This document shows positions 22,511 through 32,636 of a stretch of 64,000 nucleotides of DNA, piece by piece. Below the pieces are notes generated by a model. That model did no database searches and was not told the origin of the DNA. It worked only from the letters and a program-made list of their open reading frames with translations. This DNA comes from an uncultured Eubacteriales bacterium. GTDB lineage: Bacteria > Bacillota > Clostridia > Oscillospirales > CAG-382. The stretch is taken from assembly GCA_934479825.1 (NCBI GenBank), contig CAKSOW010000010.1, positions 12,959-76,958 of the forward strand, given 5' to 3'. Numbering within the stretch: the stretch's first letter is position 1; each line of letters begins with the position of its first letter. The translations under genes and the position numbers were made by a program.

Positions 22511-24292
22511 ATGTATTCCCTCAAACAAAGAATCCTCGCCTTTCTCGTAGCCGCCATGACCGCGCTTTCGCTCGGCGTGAGCGTTTCTGCCACCAATTTG
22601 GCCGATATCGACCGCAAGGTTGCCGCAAAAGAAGCGGAAAACGAAACGGCTGAAAATCCGGACGAGGCCGGAAAAACCGAAGAAACCGGCGATACCGCCA
22701 AAGACGACGAAGAGGTAACTCCTTCGCAAAAGATTCCCTATTTCGTTCAACCGACCGACTATCTCTACCGCGCTTTCAACGAAGTGATGAATCTGTATGT
22801 TGACCGTCATCTGTATTCGTTTACACGCGAAGAATTATTGGAAAAATTCGCCTATGATCTCATCAAAAAGCACCCGGAAATGTATGAGATGTTCTTGAAC
22901 ACCATGCTCGGCACGATGGACAAGTACAGCTCGCTCCACGAACGCGAATCCGGTTTTTTATCGGTCAAATCGCCCAATGCCGGTTTCGGCATCATTATGG
23001 CTTATGAAAACGGGACGTTAAGAATCGAAAAGGTCCTTGCCGGTTCCCTTGCCGAAAGCGCCGGTTTAAAAGCCGGAGATATCTTGCGCAAAGCCATGGG
23101 ATACGACCTTTCCGGTCTTACCTTAAACGCCGTTTCGGAGCTGTTGAGAAAAGACTATGCCTATGTCAGCACGAAGGACGCGGACGGCAAATACCCCGAC
23201 TACAATCCCCCCATTCTGCTCACGGTCGAACGTGACGGCGCTCTCCTCGACTTCATGCTGCAAAAAGGCATTGTCAACCGCGACGAACTGACACAGCGCA
23301 CTTTGCAATACCGCGAAGAGAACATCGGCTATATCCGCATTTCCAGCTTTCTTGCCGAAACGCTGCCGACGGAATTTGAATCCATGGTGCGTTCATTCCG
23401 GCAAAACGGAATCGACAAGCTGATCATCGATTTGCGCGACAACGGCGGCGGTTCACTCGATTTAGTCACTAAAATGGCCGAACTTTTTGTCGATGACGGC
23501 GATACCATGTGCTATTTGAACAACCGGAGCTTAGAACAGCCGGAAGCCGTGATCTCCACCTGCAAGGACAAGGTCTCCTTTGAAACGATTTCAGTTCTGG
23601 TAAACGAAAACACCGCCTCAGCGGCTGAACTCATGGCAAGCATCTTACGCAACAAAGCCGACGCCGTTCTGGTCGGAAAAACCACCTACGGCAAAGCGCT
23701 CGGTCAGAACGTATTCAACTTTGCTTCGGGCGATTACATCACAATCACCACCTATGAAGTGCTTGACGCCAACGGCGAAAGCTATAACGAAACCGGTCTT
23801 GTGCCCGAACTTGCCTTGGACAATGTTGAGTGTCTCTACGAATTCCCGACCGACCTTGGCGTGTTCAATCACGAAAACTACAAGACCATTGCGGCCGGTA
23901 TCTACAATGACGCCTGCCTCGCCTTAGAAAAACGGCTTGTCTTACTCGGCTATCTCGAAGAAAGCCGCGCAGACGGTATTTGGGACGACGCAACCTCGCT
24001 TGCCGTTCGCATCTTACAGACCCAATACGCAGATAATTCGCCATATCCCGGTTATCTCGACGATATGACCGTAACGCGCATCACAAGCCTCATCAACGGT
24101 TACAAAGAGTATACTTACTACGAGGACAGCCAGCTTGACGTAGCGCTCATCTATCATTCCTCGCTGTCACAGGCCAAGCGTCTGATTGCCGAAAAGCAAA
24201 CGCTTGCCAAACGCGAAGAGGAAAAGATTGCCGAAAACATCGCGTGCCGGGAAGCTCAGGCCGACGCAGAAGACATGCAGCAGGCTGACTGA
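22511..24292 (+). CDS. C-terminal processing peptidase (S41 family) with PDZ and peptidoglycan-binding domain
   Basis: This is an exported serine protease of 593 residues. The ATG at 22511 follows GAAAGGATAG, and a signal peptide covers residues 1-29 (FLVAAMTALSLGVSVSA). A Glu-rich linker follows, then a PDZ domain (LAGSLAESAGLKAGDILRK), and the S41 core with the catalytic dyad Ser370 in NTASAAE and Lys395 in TTYGKALGQ, 25 residues apart as expected. The C-terminus has a PG_binding_1-like unit (EKRLVLLGYLEESRADGIWD) and a charged tail. CtpA/CtpB-type enzymes process exported proteins and, in spore formers, sporulation signalling factors. Which substrate applies here is unknown. It lies directly upstream of gyrA. 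Confidence 0.92.
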   Translation: MYSLKQRILAFLVAAMTALSLGVSVSATNLADIDRKVAAKEAENETAENPDEAGKTEETGDTAKDDEEVTPSQKIPYFVQPTDYLYRAFNEVMNLYVDRHLYSFTREELLEKFAYDLIKKHPEMYEMFLNTMLGTMDKYSSLHERESGFLSVKSPNAGFGIIMAYENGTLRIEKVLAGSLAESAGLKAGDILRKAMGYDLSGLTLNAVSELLRKDYAYVSTKDADGKYPDYNPPILLTVERDGALLDFMLQKGIVNRDELTQRTLQYREENIGYIRISSFLAETLPTEFESMVRSFRQNGIDKLIIDLRDNGGGSLDLVTKMAELFVDDGDTMCYLNNRSLEQPEAVISTCKDKVSFETISVLVNENTASAAELMASILRNKADAVLVGKTTYGKALGQNVFNFASGDYITITTYEVLDANGESYNETGLVPELALDNVECLYEFPTDLGVFNHENYKTIAAGIYNDACLALEKRLVLLGYLEESRADGIWDDATSLAVRILQTQYADNSPYPGYLDDMTVTRITSLINGYKEYTYYEDSQLDVALIYHSSLSQAKRLIAEKQTLAKREEEKIAENIACREAQADAEDMQQAD

Positions 24293-24359
24293 CATAAGAA
24301 AAAACATCGCGTTTCGGAATTTTCCGTAACGTTTAACACAACTTCGGAGGAAAACAAAC

Positions 24360-26915
24360 ATGGAAGAAATCAACAAGGCGCCCAATATCACACAGGTGGA
24401 AATAGCGACAGAGGTCAAACGTTCGTTCATCGACTATGCCATGTCGGTTATCGTAGACCGTGCGCTGCCGGATGTACGCGACGGCTTAAAGCCGGTACAT
24501 CGCCGCATTCTGTTTGCCATGAGCGAGGACGGCTTAACAAGCACCAAGCCTTTCCGCAAATCGGCAACGACGGTCGGTAACGTGCTCGGTCACTATCATC
24601 CGCACGGTGACGCTTCGGTCTATGACGCGCTCGTGCGCCTTGCCCAGCCTTTCTCCATGCGCTATCCGCTTGTCGAGGGTCACGGTAACTTCGGTAACGT
24701 GGACGGCGACCCGCCTGCCGCTTACCGTTATACCGAAGCGCGCATGGCAAAACTTGCCGATGAAATGCTTGCCGATATCGGCAAGGATGTTGTGGACTTC
24801 ATGCCCAACTTCGACAACAAACTAAAAGAACCGACCGTGCTTCCGGCACGTTTTCCGAATCTGCTTGTCAACGGTTCTATCGGTATTGCCGTCGGTATGG
24901 CGACCAACATTCCGCCGCACAACATGAACGAAGTGATTGACGGCGTCATTCATTTGATGTACCACCCCGACTGCGATATTCCGGAATTAATGAATTTCAT
25001 CAAAGGCCCGGACTTCCCGACCTATGCCACCATTCACGGCACAGCCGGCATCTACGAAGCCTATATGACCGGCCGCGGAAAAATCTATGTCCGTGCCAAG
25101 ACGGAATTTGAAGAACACAACGGCAGAACCTCTATCATCGTCACCGAAATTCCTTATCAGGTCAACAAGACCACGCTCATCGAAACCATGGCAAACTTAG
25201 TCAAGGATAAGCGTATTGAGGGCATTTCGGCTATCCGCGACGAATCCGGCAGAGCCGGTATGCGTATCGTGGTCGAGGTCAAGCGCGACGCTAACCCGAA
25301 TGTCGTGCTCAATCTGTTATTCAAATATACCCAGTTGCAGGACACGTTTGCCGTCAACATGCTTGCGCTTGTAAACGGCGAACCGAAAACCCTCAACTTA
25401 AAGCAAATGCTCCGCCACTACATCGATTACCAGATGGAAGTCGTAGAACGCCGTATCCGCTTTGATTTGAACAAAGCCAAAGCGCGTGCGCACATTGTCG
25501 AAGGCTTGAAGATTGCCATCGACAACATCGATGAAGTCATCAAGATCATCCGTTTCACGCCCGGCGGCATTCCCGAAGTCAAGAAAAAGCTTATTGAACG
25601 CTTTGAGCTCACCGAAATTCAGGCAAATGAGATCGTCCAGATGCCGCTCGGTAAATTATCCGGCTTGGAAATTGACAAACTGCTCGAAGAATTGGACGCC
25701 CTGCATGCCAAGATCAAGGAACTCACCGACATCCTCGCCGACGACAACAAGGTTCACGATATCTTGCGCGACGAACTTCTCGAAATCAAACGCCGCTACG
25801 GCGACGAACGCCGCACGCGTATTGAGGCGGTTGCCAATGAGATCGTTCTTGAAGACCTCATTGAACGCAAAGACTGCGTCATCACCATTTCCAATCACGG
25901 CTATATCAAGCGTATGCCGGTAGACACCTATACCGCCCAAAAGCGCGGCGGCAAGGGCATTACCGCCATGAGCACCAAGGAAGAGGATTTCGTTCAGAAC
26001 GTCTTTATTGCCAACAGCCACCACTATATCATGATGTTCTCCAACCTCGGCAAAGTATTTGTCAAGAAAGCCTATGAACTTCCGGAGGCATCGCGTACCT
26101 CCAAAGGCACCAACCTGATCAACATTGTCGAACTTGCCCCCGACGAACAGATCACCGCTTATGTGCCGCTTGAATCGCTCACCGATGAAAACCTGTATCT
26201 GACCATGGTCACCAAAAACGGCGTCATCAAGCGTACTTCGCTCGACTTATACAAAAACATCCGCCGTGCCGGTCTGATCGCTATCAATCTCGATGAGGAC
26301 GACGAATTACTGTACGTTCTCAAAACCGACGGCAAGAGCAACATGCTTCTTGCCACACATAACGGCCTTTCGGTCTACTTTGACGAAAACGACGCGCGTC
26401 CTTTGGGACGCGGCGCACGCGGCGTGAGAGCCATTACCCTTTCGGACGGCGATTTCGTGGTCGGCGCTGTTTCCTGCGAAAAAGACGACACGCGTACCGT
26501 CCTCACCATTACCGAAAACGGTCTGGGCAAGCGCACCGAGCTTACGGAATTCTCCTTGCACAACCGCGGCGGCAAGGGTATGAAGTGCCATAACCTCAAT
26601 GACCGCACGGGACTTCTTTGCGGCATCGCGCTGGTAAACGACGACGATGACGTTATGCTCATCACTAATACCGGTACGATCATCCGTACCCATGTATCCG
26701 AAATTTCGCTGATCGGACGTACCGCCGCAGGCGTTCGCGTCATGCGCACCGGCGATGATGTCAAGATCACAAACTTCACCGTCGTTGAAAAGAGCGACGA
26801 GGAAGAAGCGGCTGAAAACACAGAAATTTCCGAAGAAACGGACGAACCGGAAAATCCGGAAAATTCGGCAGATTCGCCGGAATCCGACGTTTCCGAAAAT
26901 GCGGAAAACGAATAA
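24360..26915 (+). CDS. gyrA: DNA gyrase subunit A
   Basis: GyrA is the breakage-reunion subunit of the type IIA topoisomerase that introduces negative supercoils. It has 851 residues. The active-site Tyr is Tyr124 in RYTEARM. The quinolone-determining region reads HGDASVYD, with Ala85 at the position of E. coli Ser83. The C-terminal beta-pinwheel carries a GyrA box QKRGGKG at about 527-533, which separates it from ParC. The last 40 residues are a Glu-rich acidic tail. The ATG follows CGGAGG. gyrB is not in the window. The PPTase gene begins 1 bp after the gyrA stop, so the two are translationally coupled. Confidence 0.95.
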   Translation: MEEINKAPNITQVEIATEVKRSFIDYAMSVIVDRALPDVRDGLKPVHRRILFAMSEDGLTSTKPFRKSATTVGNVLGHYHPHGDASVYDALVRLAQPFSMRYPLVEGHGNFGNVDGDPPAAYRYTEARMAKLADEMLADIGKDVVDFMPNFDNKLKEPTVLPARFPNLLVNGSIGIAVGMATNIPPHNMNEVIDGVIHLMYHPDCDIPELMNFIKGPDFPTYATIHGTAGIYEAYMTGRGKIYVRAKTEFEEHNGRTSIIVTEIPYQVNKTTLIETMANLVKDKRIEGISAIRDESGRAGMRIVVEVKRDANPNVVLNLLFKYTQLQDTFAVNMLALVNGEPKTLNLKQMLRHYIDYQMEVVERRIRFDLNKAKARAHIVEGLKIAIDNIDEVIKIIRFTPGGIPEVKKKLIERFELTEIQANEIVQMPLGKLSGLEIDKLLEELDALHAKIKELTDILADDNKVHDILRDELLEIKRRYGDERRTRIEAVANEIVLEDLIERKDCVITISNHGYIKRMPVDTYTAQKRGGKGITAMSTKEEDFVQNVFIANSHHYIMMFSNLGKVFVKKAYELPEASRTSKGTNLINIVELAPDEQITAYVPLESLTDENLYLTMVTKNGVIKRTSLDLYKNIRRAGLIAINLDEDDELLYVLKTDGKSNMLLATHNGLSVYFDENDARPLGRGARGVRAITLSDGDFVVGAVSCEKDDTRTVLTITENGLGKRTELTEFSLHNRGGKGMKCHNLNDRTGLLCGIALVNDDDDVMLITNTGTIIRTHVSEISLIGRTAAGVRVMRTGDDVKITNFTVVEKSDEEEAAENTEISEETDEPENPENSADSPESDVSENAENE

Positions 26916-26916
26916 A

Positions 26917-27429
26917 ATGACGCTCTGGTTTTACCCGAAACAAAAAGGGCACACCTCGTCCGACACGGATAAGCTGATTTTGGAAAGTTTACGCCGCTAT
27001 TCAGATTTACACGGCAAAACGACCGCCCTGCCGGTTTCATCGGTCAGAGTTTTACGCACCGAAAACGGAAAGCCCTATTTGGAAAACGGCTTTCCGGAAC
27101 TCGGCGTGACGCACTCCGACTCGGTCGTCATTATCGCTCTGCACGACACGCCGTTCGGCATCGACTGCGAAGACAGCGGCCGGCGCATTCCGCACCTTGA
27201 CGCGCTTTGCAGGCGTTTCTTCTCGAAAGCGGAGCAGACCTTCGTCGAAAACGGTCCGGAATCCGAAAAAGAGCGGCGCTTTTTAAAAGTTTGGGTAAAA
27301 AAAGAGGCTTACGTCAAATACACCGGCGACGGACTGCAAAGTCTGTCCGATACCGACACGACCGCACTTCCCGGGCATTTTGAAAACCGTTCGGACGAAA
27401 AACACATTCTCTATCTTTATTATCCTTAA
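26917..27429 (+). CDS. 4'-phosphopantetheinyl transferase (Sfp/AcpT-like), short form
   Basis: This 170-residue enzyme would transfer the phosphopantetheine arm of CoA to carrier proteins. The ATG at 26917 lies one base after the gyrA stop codon, so translation is coupled; no separate strong ribosome site is needed. The core motifs are FGIDCEDSGRR (Mg2+-binding Asp and Glu) and WVKKEAYVKYTGDGL, the W-x-KKEA-x-K signature of the family. GKPYL near residue 52 also fits. It is shorter than Sfp (about 225 residues), which suggests a compact primary-metabolism or orphan type. No polyketide or peptide synthetase is nearby. Confidence 0.88.
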   Translation: MTLWFYPKQKGHTSSDTDKLILESLRRYSDLHGKTTALPVSSVRVLRTENGKPYLENGFPELGVTHSDSVVIIALHDTPFGIDCEDSGRRIPHLDALCRRFFSKAEQTFVENGPESEKERRFLKVWVKKEAYVKYTGDGLQSLSDTDTTALPGHFENRSDEKHILYLYYP

Positions 27430-27468
27430 ATCGACGCAAAAAATCCTGACCCGAAAAGAGGAATCTCC

Positions 27469-28584
27469 ATGGCAGACAAAGTACCCGTATTCGGCAAAAG
27501 TCTTTACGACTATATGACCGATGAAAACAAGACAAAAAACGAACAGGGATTTGAAATTCCCGGCGACTGCACCACCGCCTTTGAACGCGCCTTTGATGAC
27601 GCGGCACAAGGAAACAACACGCTTCTCACCATTCCTGCCGGCGATTACGCACTCTATAAACCGCTTTGCCTGCCGAGCGGCCTTTTTCTCGACGTTCATC
27701 CGCACGCAGAAATTGCGTTTGAAGGCTTTGAAACCGACGAAAAAGCGGAAAATATCCGTGTACGCGGCGGCATATGGCGCTTGCAGGGCGATGCCGCAGA
27801 TGTTTGCGCGTTTGAGTTTTCGGACGCGCACGGCATAACGCTGGAAAACGCAAAAATCTATTGCGGCAGAGGAGCGGCAGTCGGACTTTGCGGCGGCAAC
27901 GATATCTGCATTGAAAACTGCTCATTCTACGGTATGCCCGGAACAGAGGACTCGGCAAGCGCCGGAATTCTTTTGGGCGGCGCGCTTGACGATGTTTCGT
28001 TGGAGGGAATTTACTCGCGCGGTTGCGACCGTTTGATCGAAATTACCGCCAACACGTGTTTAAAACGTTTTTCGGCCAAAAACATCACCAGCGACGATTG
28101 CCTGTATTTCCTGTATGGCAATCATGCGGACATCCAAAATGCGGTTTTGCACGACATTTCGGGCTGCGCGCACATGGACGCGGTCTTTTTGGCAGACAGC
28201 AAACTGGAAAAACTGGAAATGCGCGGTCTTGACTTATACAACGGGTTCTTCGTGTTTGAACGGAACGAAATCGGAAAAGTGCGGTTGGAGCGTTTCCGCC
28301 GCCGCTATGACCTTGACAAGAACGCGGCCACCAAAGCAACTATGTACATTTCCGGGCAGGCCTGCGCCATTCACGCCGACATTGTTTCGTTGGATTCCAT
28401 TTTGCGCACCGGCAAACTTTGCCCGGACATCAAATTGAACGCCGCGCGCCGTTCTTCCCCGCTCATTCAGCCGGACACGCCGTTCGTTTATGTGTTGGGC
28501 GCAGCTTTGACCAGTGAAAACAAATATATTATGCCGTCCGGCAGCTTTGATTTGTTTACCATGGAGAAAAACGCGTCCGTTTAA
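27469..28584 (+). CDS. Right-handed beta-helix (pectate-lyase-3-like) protein, apparently cytoplasmic
   Basis: This is a 371-residue protein with repeated short strands typical of a parallel beta-helix: TIPAGDYALYKPLCLPSGLFL, IAFEGFETDEKAENIRVRGG, ITLENAKIYCG, ICIENCSFYGM and FSAKNITSDDC. The N-terminal part with an ordered 'TAFERAFDDA' helix and IPAG matches the pectate-lyase-superfamily (Pectate_lyase_3) start. No signal peptide is present, so it may act inside the cell on imported oligosaccharides or be a structural protein. The substrate is not inferable. The gene sits 39 bp after the PPTase gene and has a GAAAAGAGGA site before the ATG. Confidence 0.7.
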   Translation: MADKVPVFGKSLYDYMTDENKTKNEQGFEIPGDCTTAFERAFDDAAQGNNTLLTIPAGDYALYKPLCLPSGLFLDVHPHAEIAFEGFETDEKAENIRVRGGIWRLQGDAADVCAFEFSDAHGITLENAKIYCGRGAAVGLCGGNDICIENCSFYGMPGTEDSASAGILLGGALDDVSLEGIYSRGCDRLIEITANTCLKRFSAKNITSDDCLYFLYGNHADIQNAVLHDISGCAHMDAVFLADSKLEKLEMRGLDLYNGFFVFERNEIGKVRLERFRRRYDLDKNAATKATMYISGQACAIHADIVSLDSILRTGKLCPDIKLNAARRSSPLIQPDTPFVYVLGAALTSENKYIMPSGSFDLFTMEKNASV

Positions 28585-28621
28585 CTCTCACAAGTCCCTC
28601 CGAAAGGATTTCATTTAACTT

Positions 28622-29500
28622 ATGTGGTATACCTCCGATTTCAACGATTATGAGCTTTTGGACACCTCCGACGGAGAGCGTTTGGAGCGTTGGAAAGACA
28701 TTCTTTTAATCCGCCCCGACCCACAGGTGCTTTGGAAAAATGTGCGGCGCCATCCGCTCTGGCAAAAAGCAAACGCGCACTATCACCGCTCCGCAAAAGG
28801 CGGCGGCTCGTGGGAAATAAAGCATTTGAACGACGACCTTTTAAACAAAGGCTGGCGTATCGACCGCAAAAAGATGTCGTTCTGCGTGCGTCCGACCGGT
28901 TTCAAACACACCGGCGTTTTCCCCGAACAGGCAGTCAACTGGGATTTTATCACAGATAAGATACAACACGCAAACCACCCCGTATCGGTGCTCAACCTGT
29001 TCGCCTACACCGGCGGCGCAACGCTTGCCGCGGCAAGCGCAGGCGCATCGGTCTGCCACGTGGACGCCTCCAAGGGCATTGTGGCATGGGCCAAGGAAAA
29101 CGCGGCGCTTTCCGGTCTTAGCGACGCGCCCATCCGCTACATAGTGGATGATTGCAAAAAATTCATCGAGCGCGAAATCCGGCGCGGTCACACCTATGAT
29201 GCCATTATCATGGATCCGCCGTCCTACGGCAGAGGACCGGGCGGCGAAGTGTGGAAATTGGAGGACGGCGTAGACGAACTTGTATCGCTTGCCGCGCGTC
29301 TTTTATCCGAAAAGGCGCTCTTTATGCTTATCAACTCCTATACAGCCGGGCTTTCCGCATCAACCATGGGATATCTGTTGGAATTACATGTCCGTGCATC
29401 CCATGGCGGTCGTGTGAGTGCCGAAGAGATTGGCATTCCCGTCACCCAAACCAGCGCCATCCTTCCCTCCGGCAGCAGTGCGCGGTGGGAAAACGACTGA
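28622..29500 (+). CDS. Class I SAM-dependent methyltransferase, RlmI/RlmK-like, without PUA domain
   Basis: This is a 292-residue methyltransferase. The N-terminal substrate domain (1-110) ends with GVFPEQAVNWDF, typical of the RlmI/RlmKL C-terminal methyltransferase family. The SAM loop is VLNLFAYTGGATLAAASAGA, followed by VDASKGIVAWAKENAALSG and the catalytic-region motif DAIIMDPPSYGRG. The DPPSYGRG motif is typical of enzymes that methylate RNA bases. The PUA domain of true RlmI is missing, so the exact site of modification is unclear. It follows the beta-helix gene by 37 bp and has a GAAAGGA ribosome site. Confidence 0.85.
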   Translation: MWYTSDFNDYELLDTSDGERLERWKDILLIRPDPQVLWKNVRRHPLWQKANAHYHRSAKGGGSWEIKHLNDDLLNKGWRIDRKKMSFCVRPTGFKHTGVFPEQAVNWDFITDKIQHANHPVSVLNLFAYTGGATLAAASAGASVCHVDASKGIVAWAKENAALSGLSDAPIRYIVDDCKKFIEREIRRGHTYDAIIMDPPSYGRGPGGEVWKLEDGVDELVSLAARLLSEKALFMLINSYTAGLSASTMGYLLELHVRASHGGRVSAEEIGIPVTQTSAILPSGSSARWEND

Positions 29501-29623
29501 ACGGACAAATGAAAAGCGCCGCCTTTCCGGCATATGGCGTGGACACATAAATCCGACTCGTGCCGCAAAACGAAATATTGCAACACACTCAAATATTTTT
29601 AACCATTATACAGGAGATCTTTC

Positions 29624-31177
29624 ATGGACGACAACAAGAATCTTTCCCGTCCCGAACCGGAGAACCTCCCTCATACGCCAAACACGGACGGTGTTTCCGA
29701 TTCGGCAGACGATATTGACGATGTCATCAAAATCTTTCATAAAGATCCGGCTCATACGCCGCACCCGGCCGCGTCAACGCCCACCAAGGTAGATTTTGAC
29801 GCCGTGAAAAAACCGCCCGTTCCGCAGACAAACGGTGAAAAAAAGAAAGCGTCTGACGCGCCCCGCGCTGTGCCGCACACCGGCACGGTTTCCTCCGGTG
29901 CGCTTTCGCGTGCGCCTTCTCCGACACATTCCGCGTCTTCCCAGCCTCATCCTGCAAACGCTGTCAGTCTTGACGATTTCAATCGCGGCGAAAATGCCGC
30001 CATACAGGCGAAAAAGAAGAAAAACAACCAGACAAAAGTATCTTTTCTCGGTTCAACTTCGTTCGGCGTGGCAAAACTCCTTGCCTATATCGCTTTTGTG
30101 GCGCTCTGTTCGTTTCTTATTGTCAACACGGCGGTAAATGTCGGAAACGACGTGTTTGCCTTTGTCAAAAAGGATGCAAACGGAATGCCGGTTGCCGAAC
30201 TTCGCGAGGATATGAATATCACGGTAACTATCCCCGAAGGAGCGGACACCAAAACAGTCGCTTCCATCTTAAAAGACGCAGGTGTTATCAAGTATCCGGG
30301 CGTATTTGAAAAATTCGCCAAATTCCGCATTTCCAAGCGTTCCTATCTGACCGGAAAATATTTGTCCGGCGAAGTGACGGTCAATCCGCTTATGAATTAC
30401 GATACGTTAATCAATACGCTTTCCGATTACGAGCGTTCCCAGCGCGGCACGGTTCGTATCACCATCCCGGAGGGCCTTACCGTTAATGAAATTCTCGCGC
30501 TGTTTGAGAAAAACGGCGTAGGCAAAAAAGAAGATTTTCTTGACGCGCTTCAAACCCATGATTACGATTTCAAATTCTGCAAGAATCTCACCAAGGAAAA
30601 CCTGTCCGAATACCGGTTTGACACCAATTACAGCTACCGCTTGGAGGGTTATCTGTTTCCCGATACCTATGATTTCTATTTAAGTGAAAATCCGGTTTCG
30701 GCCATCAACAAACTGCTTGTCAACTTCAATAAAAAGTTTGAAGAGGAATTCTACGAGCGGTGCGATGAGTTGGGCATGACGGTCGATGAAATCATCACGC
30801 TTGCCTCCATGATTGAAAAAGAGGGCAAAAACGCAGAGGACTACTATCTCATTTCCTCCGTTTTCCACAACCGTTTGAAGAACAGTGCCAATTTCCCCTA
30901 TCTCAATTCCGACGCGACCTTGCAGTATGCGCTTGCCGAACGTTCCGGTCCCTATGGGCTTGACACCTCCTACGATCATCCCTACAACACCTACAAATAC
31001 AAAGGTTTACCCCCCGGACCGATCTGCAACCCCGGCACAGAAGCCATCTATGCCGCTCTTTACCCGGAAAAGACCTCGTATTATTATTTCTATACGAGGC
31101 GTGACGGTGAAACGGTCTACGCCAAGACCTTTGAAGAACATCAGCGCTATGTCAATGCGGACAAAGCGGCAAATTAG
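29624..31177 (+). CDS. mltG: Endolytic murein transglycosylase MltG (YceG-like)
   Basis: MltG is a membrane-bound lytic transglycosylase that cuts nascent glycan strands and sets their length. The protein has 517 residues: a 145-residue Pro/Asp-rich cytoplasmic N-terminus, one membrane helix (about 147-168, LLAYIAFVALCSFLIVNTAV), a LysM-like part (ITIPEGLTVNEILALFEKNG) and the YceG catalytic domain. The catalytic Glu lies in SMIEKEGKNAEDYYLISSVF, and the family signature HPYNTYKYKGLPPGPICNPG is complete apart from spacing. The U32 gene follows after a terminator, an arrangement also known from Bacillus (yrrL near yrrN/yrrO). Confidence 0.94.
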   Translation: MDDNKNLSRPEPENLPHTPNTDGVSDSADDIDDVIKIFHKDPAHTPHPAASTPTKVDFDAVKKPPVPQTNGEKKKASDAPRAVPHTGTVSSGALSRAPSPTHSASSQPHPANAVSLDDFNRGENAAIQAKKKKNNQTKVSFLGSTSFGVAKLLAYIAFVALCSFLIVNTAVNVGNDVFAFVKKDANGMPVAELREDMNITVTIPEGADTKTVASILKDAGVIKYPGVFEKFAKFRISKRSYLTGKYLSGEVTVNPLMNYDTLINTLSDYERSQRGTVRITIPEGLTVNEILALFEKNGVGKKEDFLDALQTHDYDFKFCKNLTKENLSEYRFDTNYSYRLEGYLFPDTYDFYLSENPVSAINKLLVNFNKKFEEEFYERCDELGMTVDEIITLASMIEKEGKNAEDYYLISSVFHNRLKNSANFPYLNSDATLQYALAERSGPYGLDTSYDHPYNTYKYKGLPPGPICNPGTEAIYAALYPEKTSYYYFYTRRDGETVYAKTFEEHQRYVNADKAAN

Positions 31178-31195
31178 TCTCCTTTTTAAACACGC

Positions 31196-31227
31196 GGCGG
31201 TTTCCGCAATCCGGAAACCGCCTTTTT
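31196..31227 (+). terminator. Terminator between mltG and the U32 gene
   Basis: An 11-bp stem GGCGGTTTCCG/CGGAAACCGCC with a 5-nt loop is followed by TTTTTG. Confidence 0.9.
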
Positions 31228-31265
31228 GTTCCATGCCCCATTCCATGCTGAAAGGAAAGATATCC

Positions 31266-32519
31266 ATGAACAAACGTCCGGAAATTTTATCTCCGGCAGG
31301 AAACTTTGAAAAAATGACCTTTGCCGTGCGTTACGGTGCGGACGCGGTGTATGCCGCCGGGAAAAATTTCGGAATGCGTGCCGCGTCTGAGAATTTTTCG
31401 GATGAAGAGTTGATACAGGCGGTCAAATACTGCCATGAACGGAACGTGAGATTCTATGTCACGGTCAATATCCTGCCGCACGAAAATGAACTTCCGGCTC
31501 TTACCGGGTATCTGACCTTTTTGGAAGAACAGGCAAAGCCAGACGCACTCATTGTTTCGGACATGGGCGTGTTTTCCCTTGCCAAGCGCTATGCGCCGCA
31601 CATAGAACTACATATTTCAACCCAATCCAGCACGGTAAATTCCGAAGCCTGCAAGCTCTATGCTTCTTTGGGATGCACACGCGTGGTATTAGCGCGCGAA
31701 ATGACGTTGGATGAAATCCGTACTTTACGAAAAAGCATTCCCCAAGAACTGGAATTGGAGGCGTTCGTCCACGGCGCGATGTGCGTATCCTATTCGGGAC
31801 GCTGCCTGTTATCCGGCTTTTTCACCGGGCGCGACGCCAACCACGGAAAATGCGCCCAACCTTGCCGGTGGGAATACACAGTGGGCGAAAAAACCGCCGA
31901 GATCTGTGAGATCAAGCGCCCCGATACGCCGCTTTCCCTTGTGGAGGACGCACGCGGAACCTATATGTTCAGCTCCAAGGACATGTGCATGATCGAACAT
32001 ATTCCGGAGCTTGCCGAAGCCGGAATCAACAGTTTCAAAATCGAAGGCCGAGTCAAGAGCGCCTATTACACCGCCGTCACAGCCAACGCCTATAAAAACG
32101 AACTGCTCGCCTATTGGGCGGACAAAGAGCATTACACCTTTGACGACAAAAGCTTATATGAGCTCGAAAGCGTGAGTCACCGCGAATATTCCACCGGCTT
32201 TTTCTTTGACGACTGCTCGCAAAATCCGCAGATCACCCAAAGCGGCGGCTATCTGCGCGATAAAGCCTTTTTGGCTACCGTTTCGGATATTGACGAAACA
32301 AGCGGCCGTGCCGTACTCTTACAGCGCAACAAGGCCTGCGAGGGAGACGCCTGTGAACTGGTTTCCCCCGGCAAAAGCTCCGTGCCGTTCACATTAACCG
32401 ATCTGCGCAACACCGACAACGAAAAAATCGATTCCGCTCCGCACGCAAAAATGCTCTATTCGGTCAGAATGACCGTGCCTATGCAGAAAGGCGATATAAT
32501 CCGGGGAGCAGACCGATAA
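31266..32519 (+). CDS. Peptidase-U32-family protein, probable tRNA uridine-34 hydroxylation factor (TrhP/YrrO type)
   Basis: The protein has 417 residues; the ATG at 31266 follows GAAAGGAAAG, and a longer ORF overlapping mltG is rejected. The U32 signature is clear: ELEAFVHGAMCVSYSGRC, with further Cys in CAQPCRW, fitting an iron-sulfur or metal site. Members were first listed as collagenases, but YegQ/YrrN/YrrO act in prephenate-dependent 5-hydroxyuridine formation at tRNA position 34. The mltG neighbour matches the Bacillus yrrL-yrrO region, which supports the tRNA role. Bacillus has two adjacent U32 genes; only one is seen here. The 23S rRNA-modifying RlhA branch is an alternative. Confidence 0.85.
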   Translation: MNKRPEILSPAGNFEKMTFAVRYGADAVYAAGKNFGMRAASENFSDEELIQAVKYCHERNVRFYVTVNILPHENELPALTGYLTFLEEQAKPDALIVSDMGVFSLAKRYAPHIELHISTQSSTVNSEACKLYASLGCTRVVLAREMTLDEIRTLRKSIPQELELEAFVHGAMCVSYSGRCLLSGFFTGRDANHGKCAQPCRWEYTVGEKTAEICEIKRPDTPLSLVEDARGTYMFSSKDMCMIEHIPELAEAGINSFKIEGRVKSAYYTAVTANAYKNELLAYWADKEHYTFDDKSLYELESVSHREYSTGFFFDDCSQNPQITQSGGYLRDKAFLATVSDIDETSGRAVLLQRNKACEGDACELVSPGKSSVPFTLTDLRNTDNEKIDSAPHAKMLYSVRMTVPMQKGDIIRGADR

Positions 32520-32567
32520 AACTCTGCAATTTTTACCGTGTGTTCAAATAAAATACAGACGACGCAC

Positions 32568-32607
32568 TATAATATAGTATGGAAGATGTTTGGTTTAAAA
32601 AACATCT
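32568..32607 (+). promoter_or_regulatory. Candidate promoter and leader hairpin of the rseP operon
   Basis: A perfect -10 TATAAT at 32568-32573 has only a weak -35. Just downstream, AGATGTTT (32584-32591) complements AAACATCT (32600-32607), giving an 8-bp leader hairpin without a U-run. Confidence 0.5.
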
Positions 32608-32636
32608 GAATACTGTTTTACGGGAGGATTTCTGCT

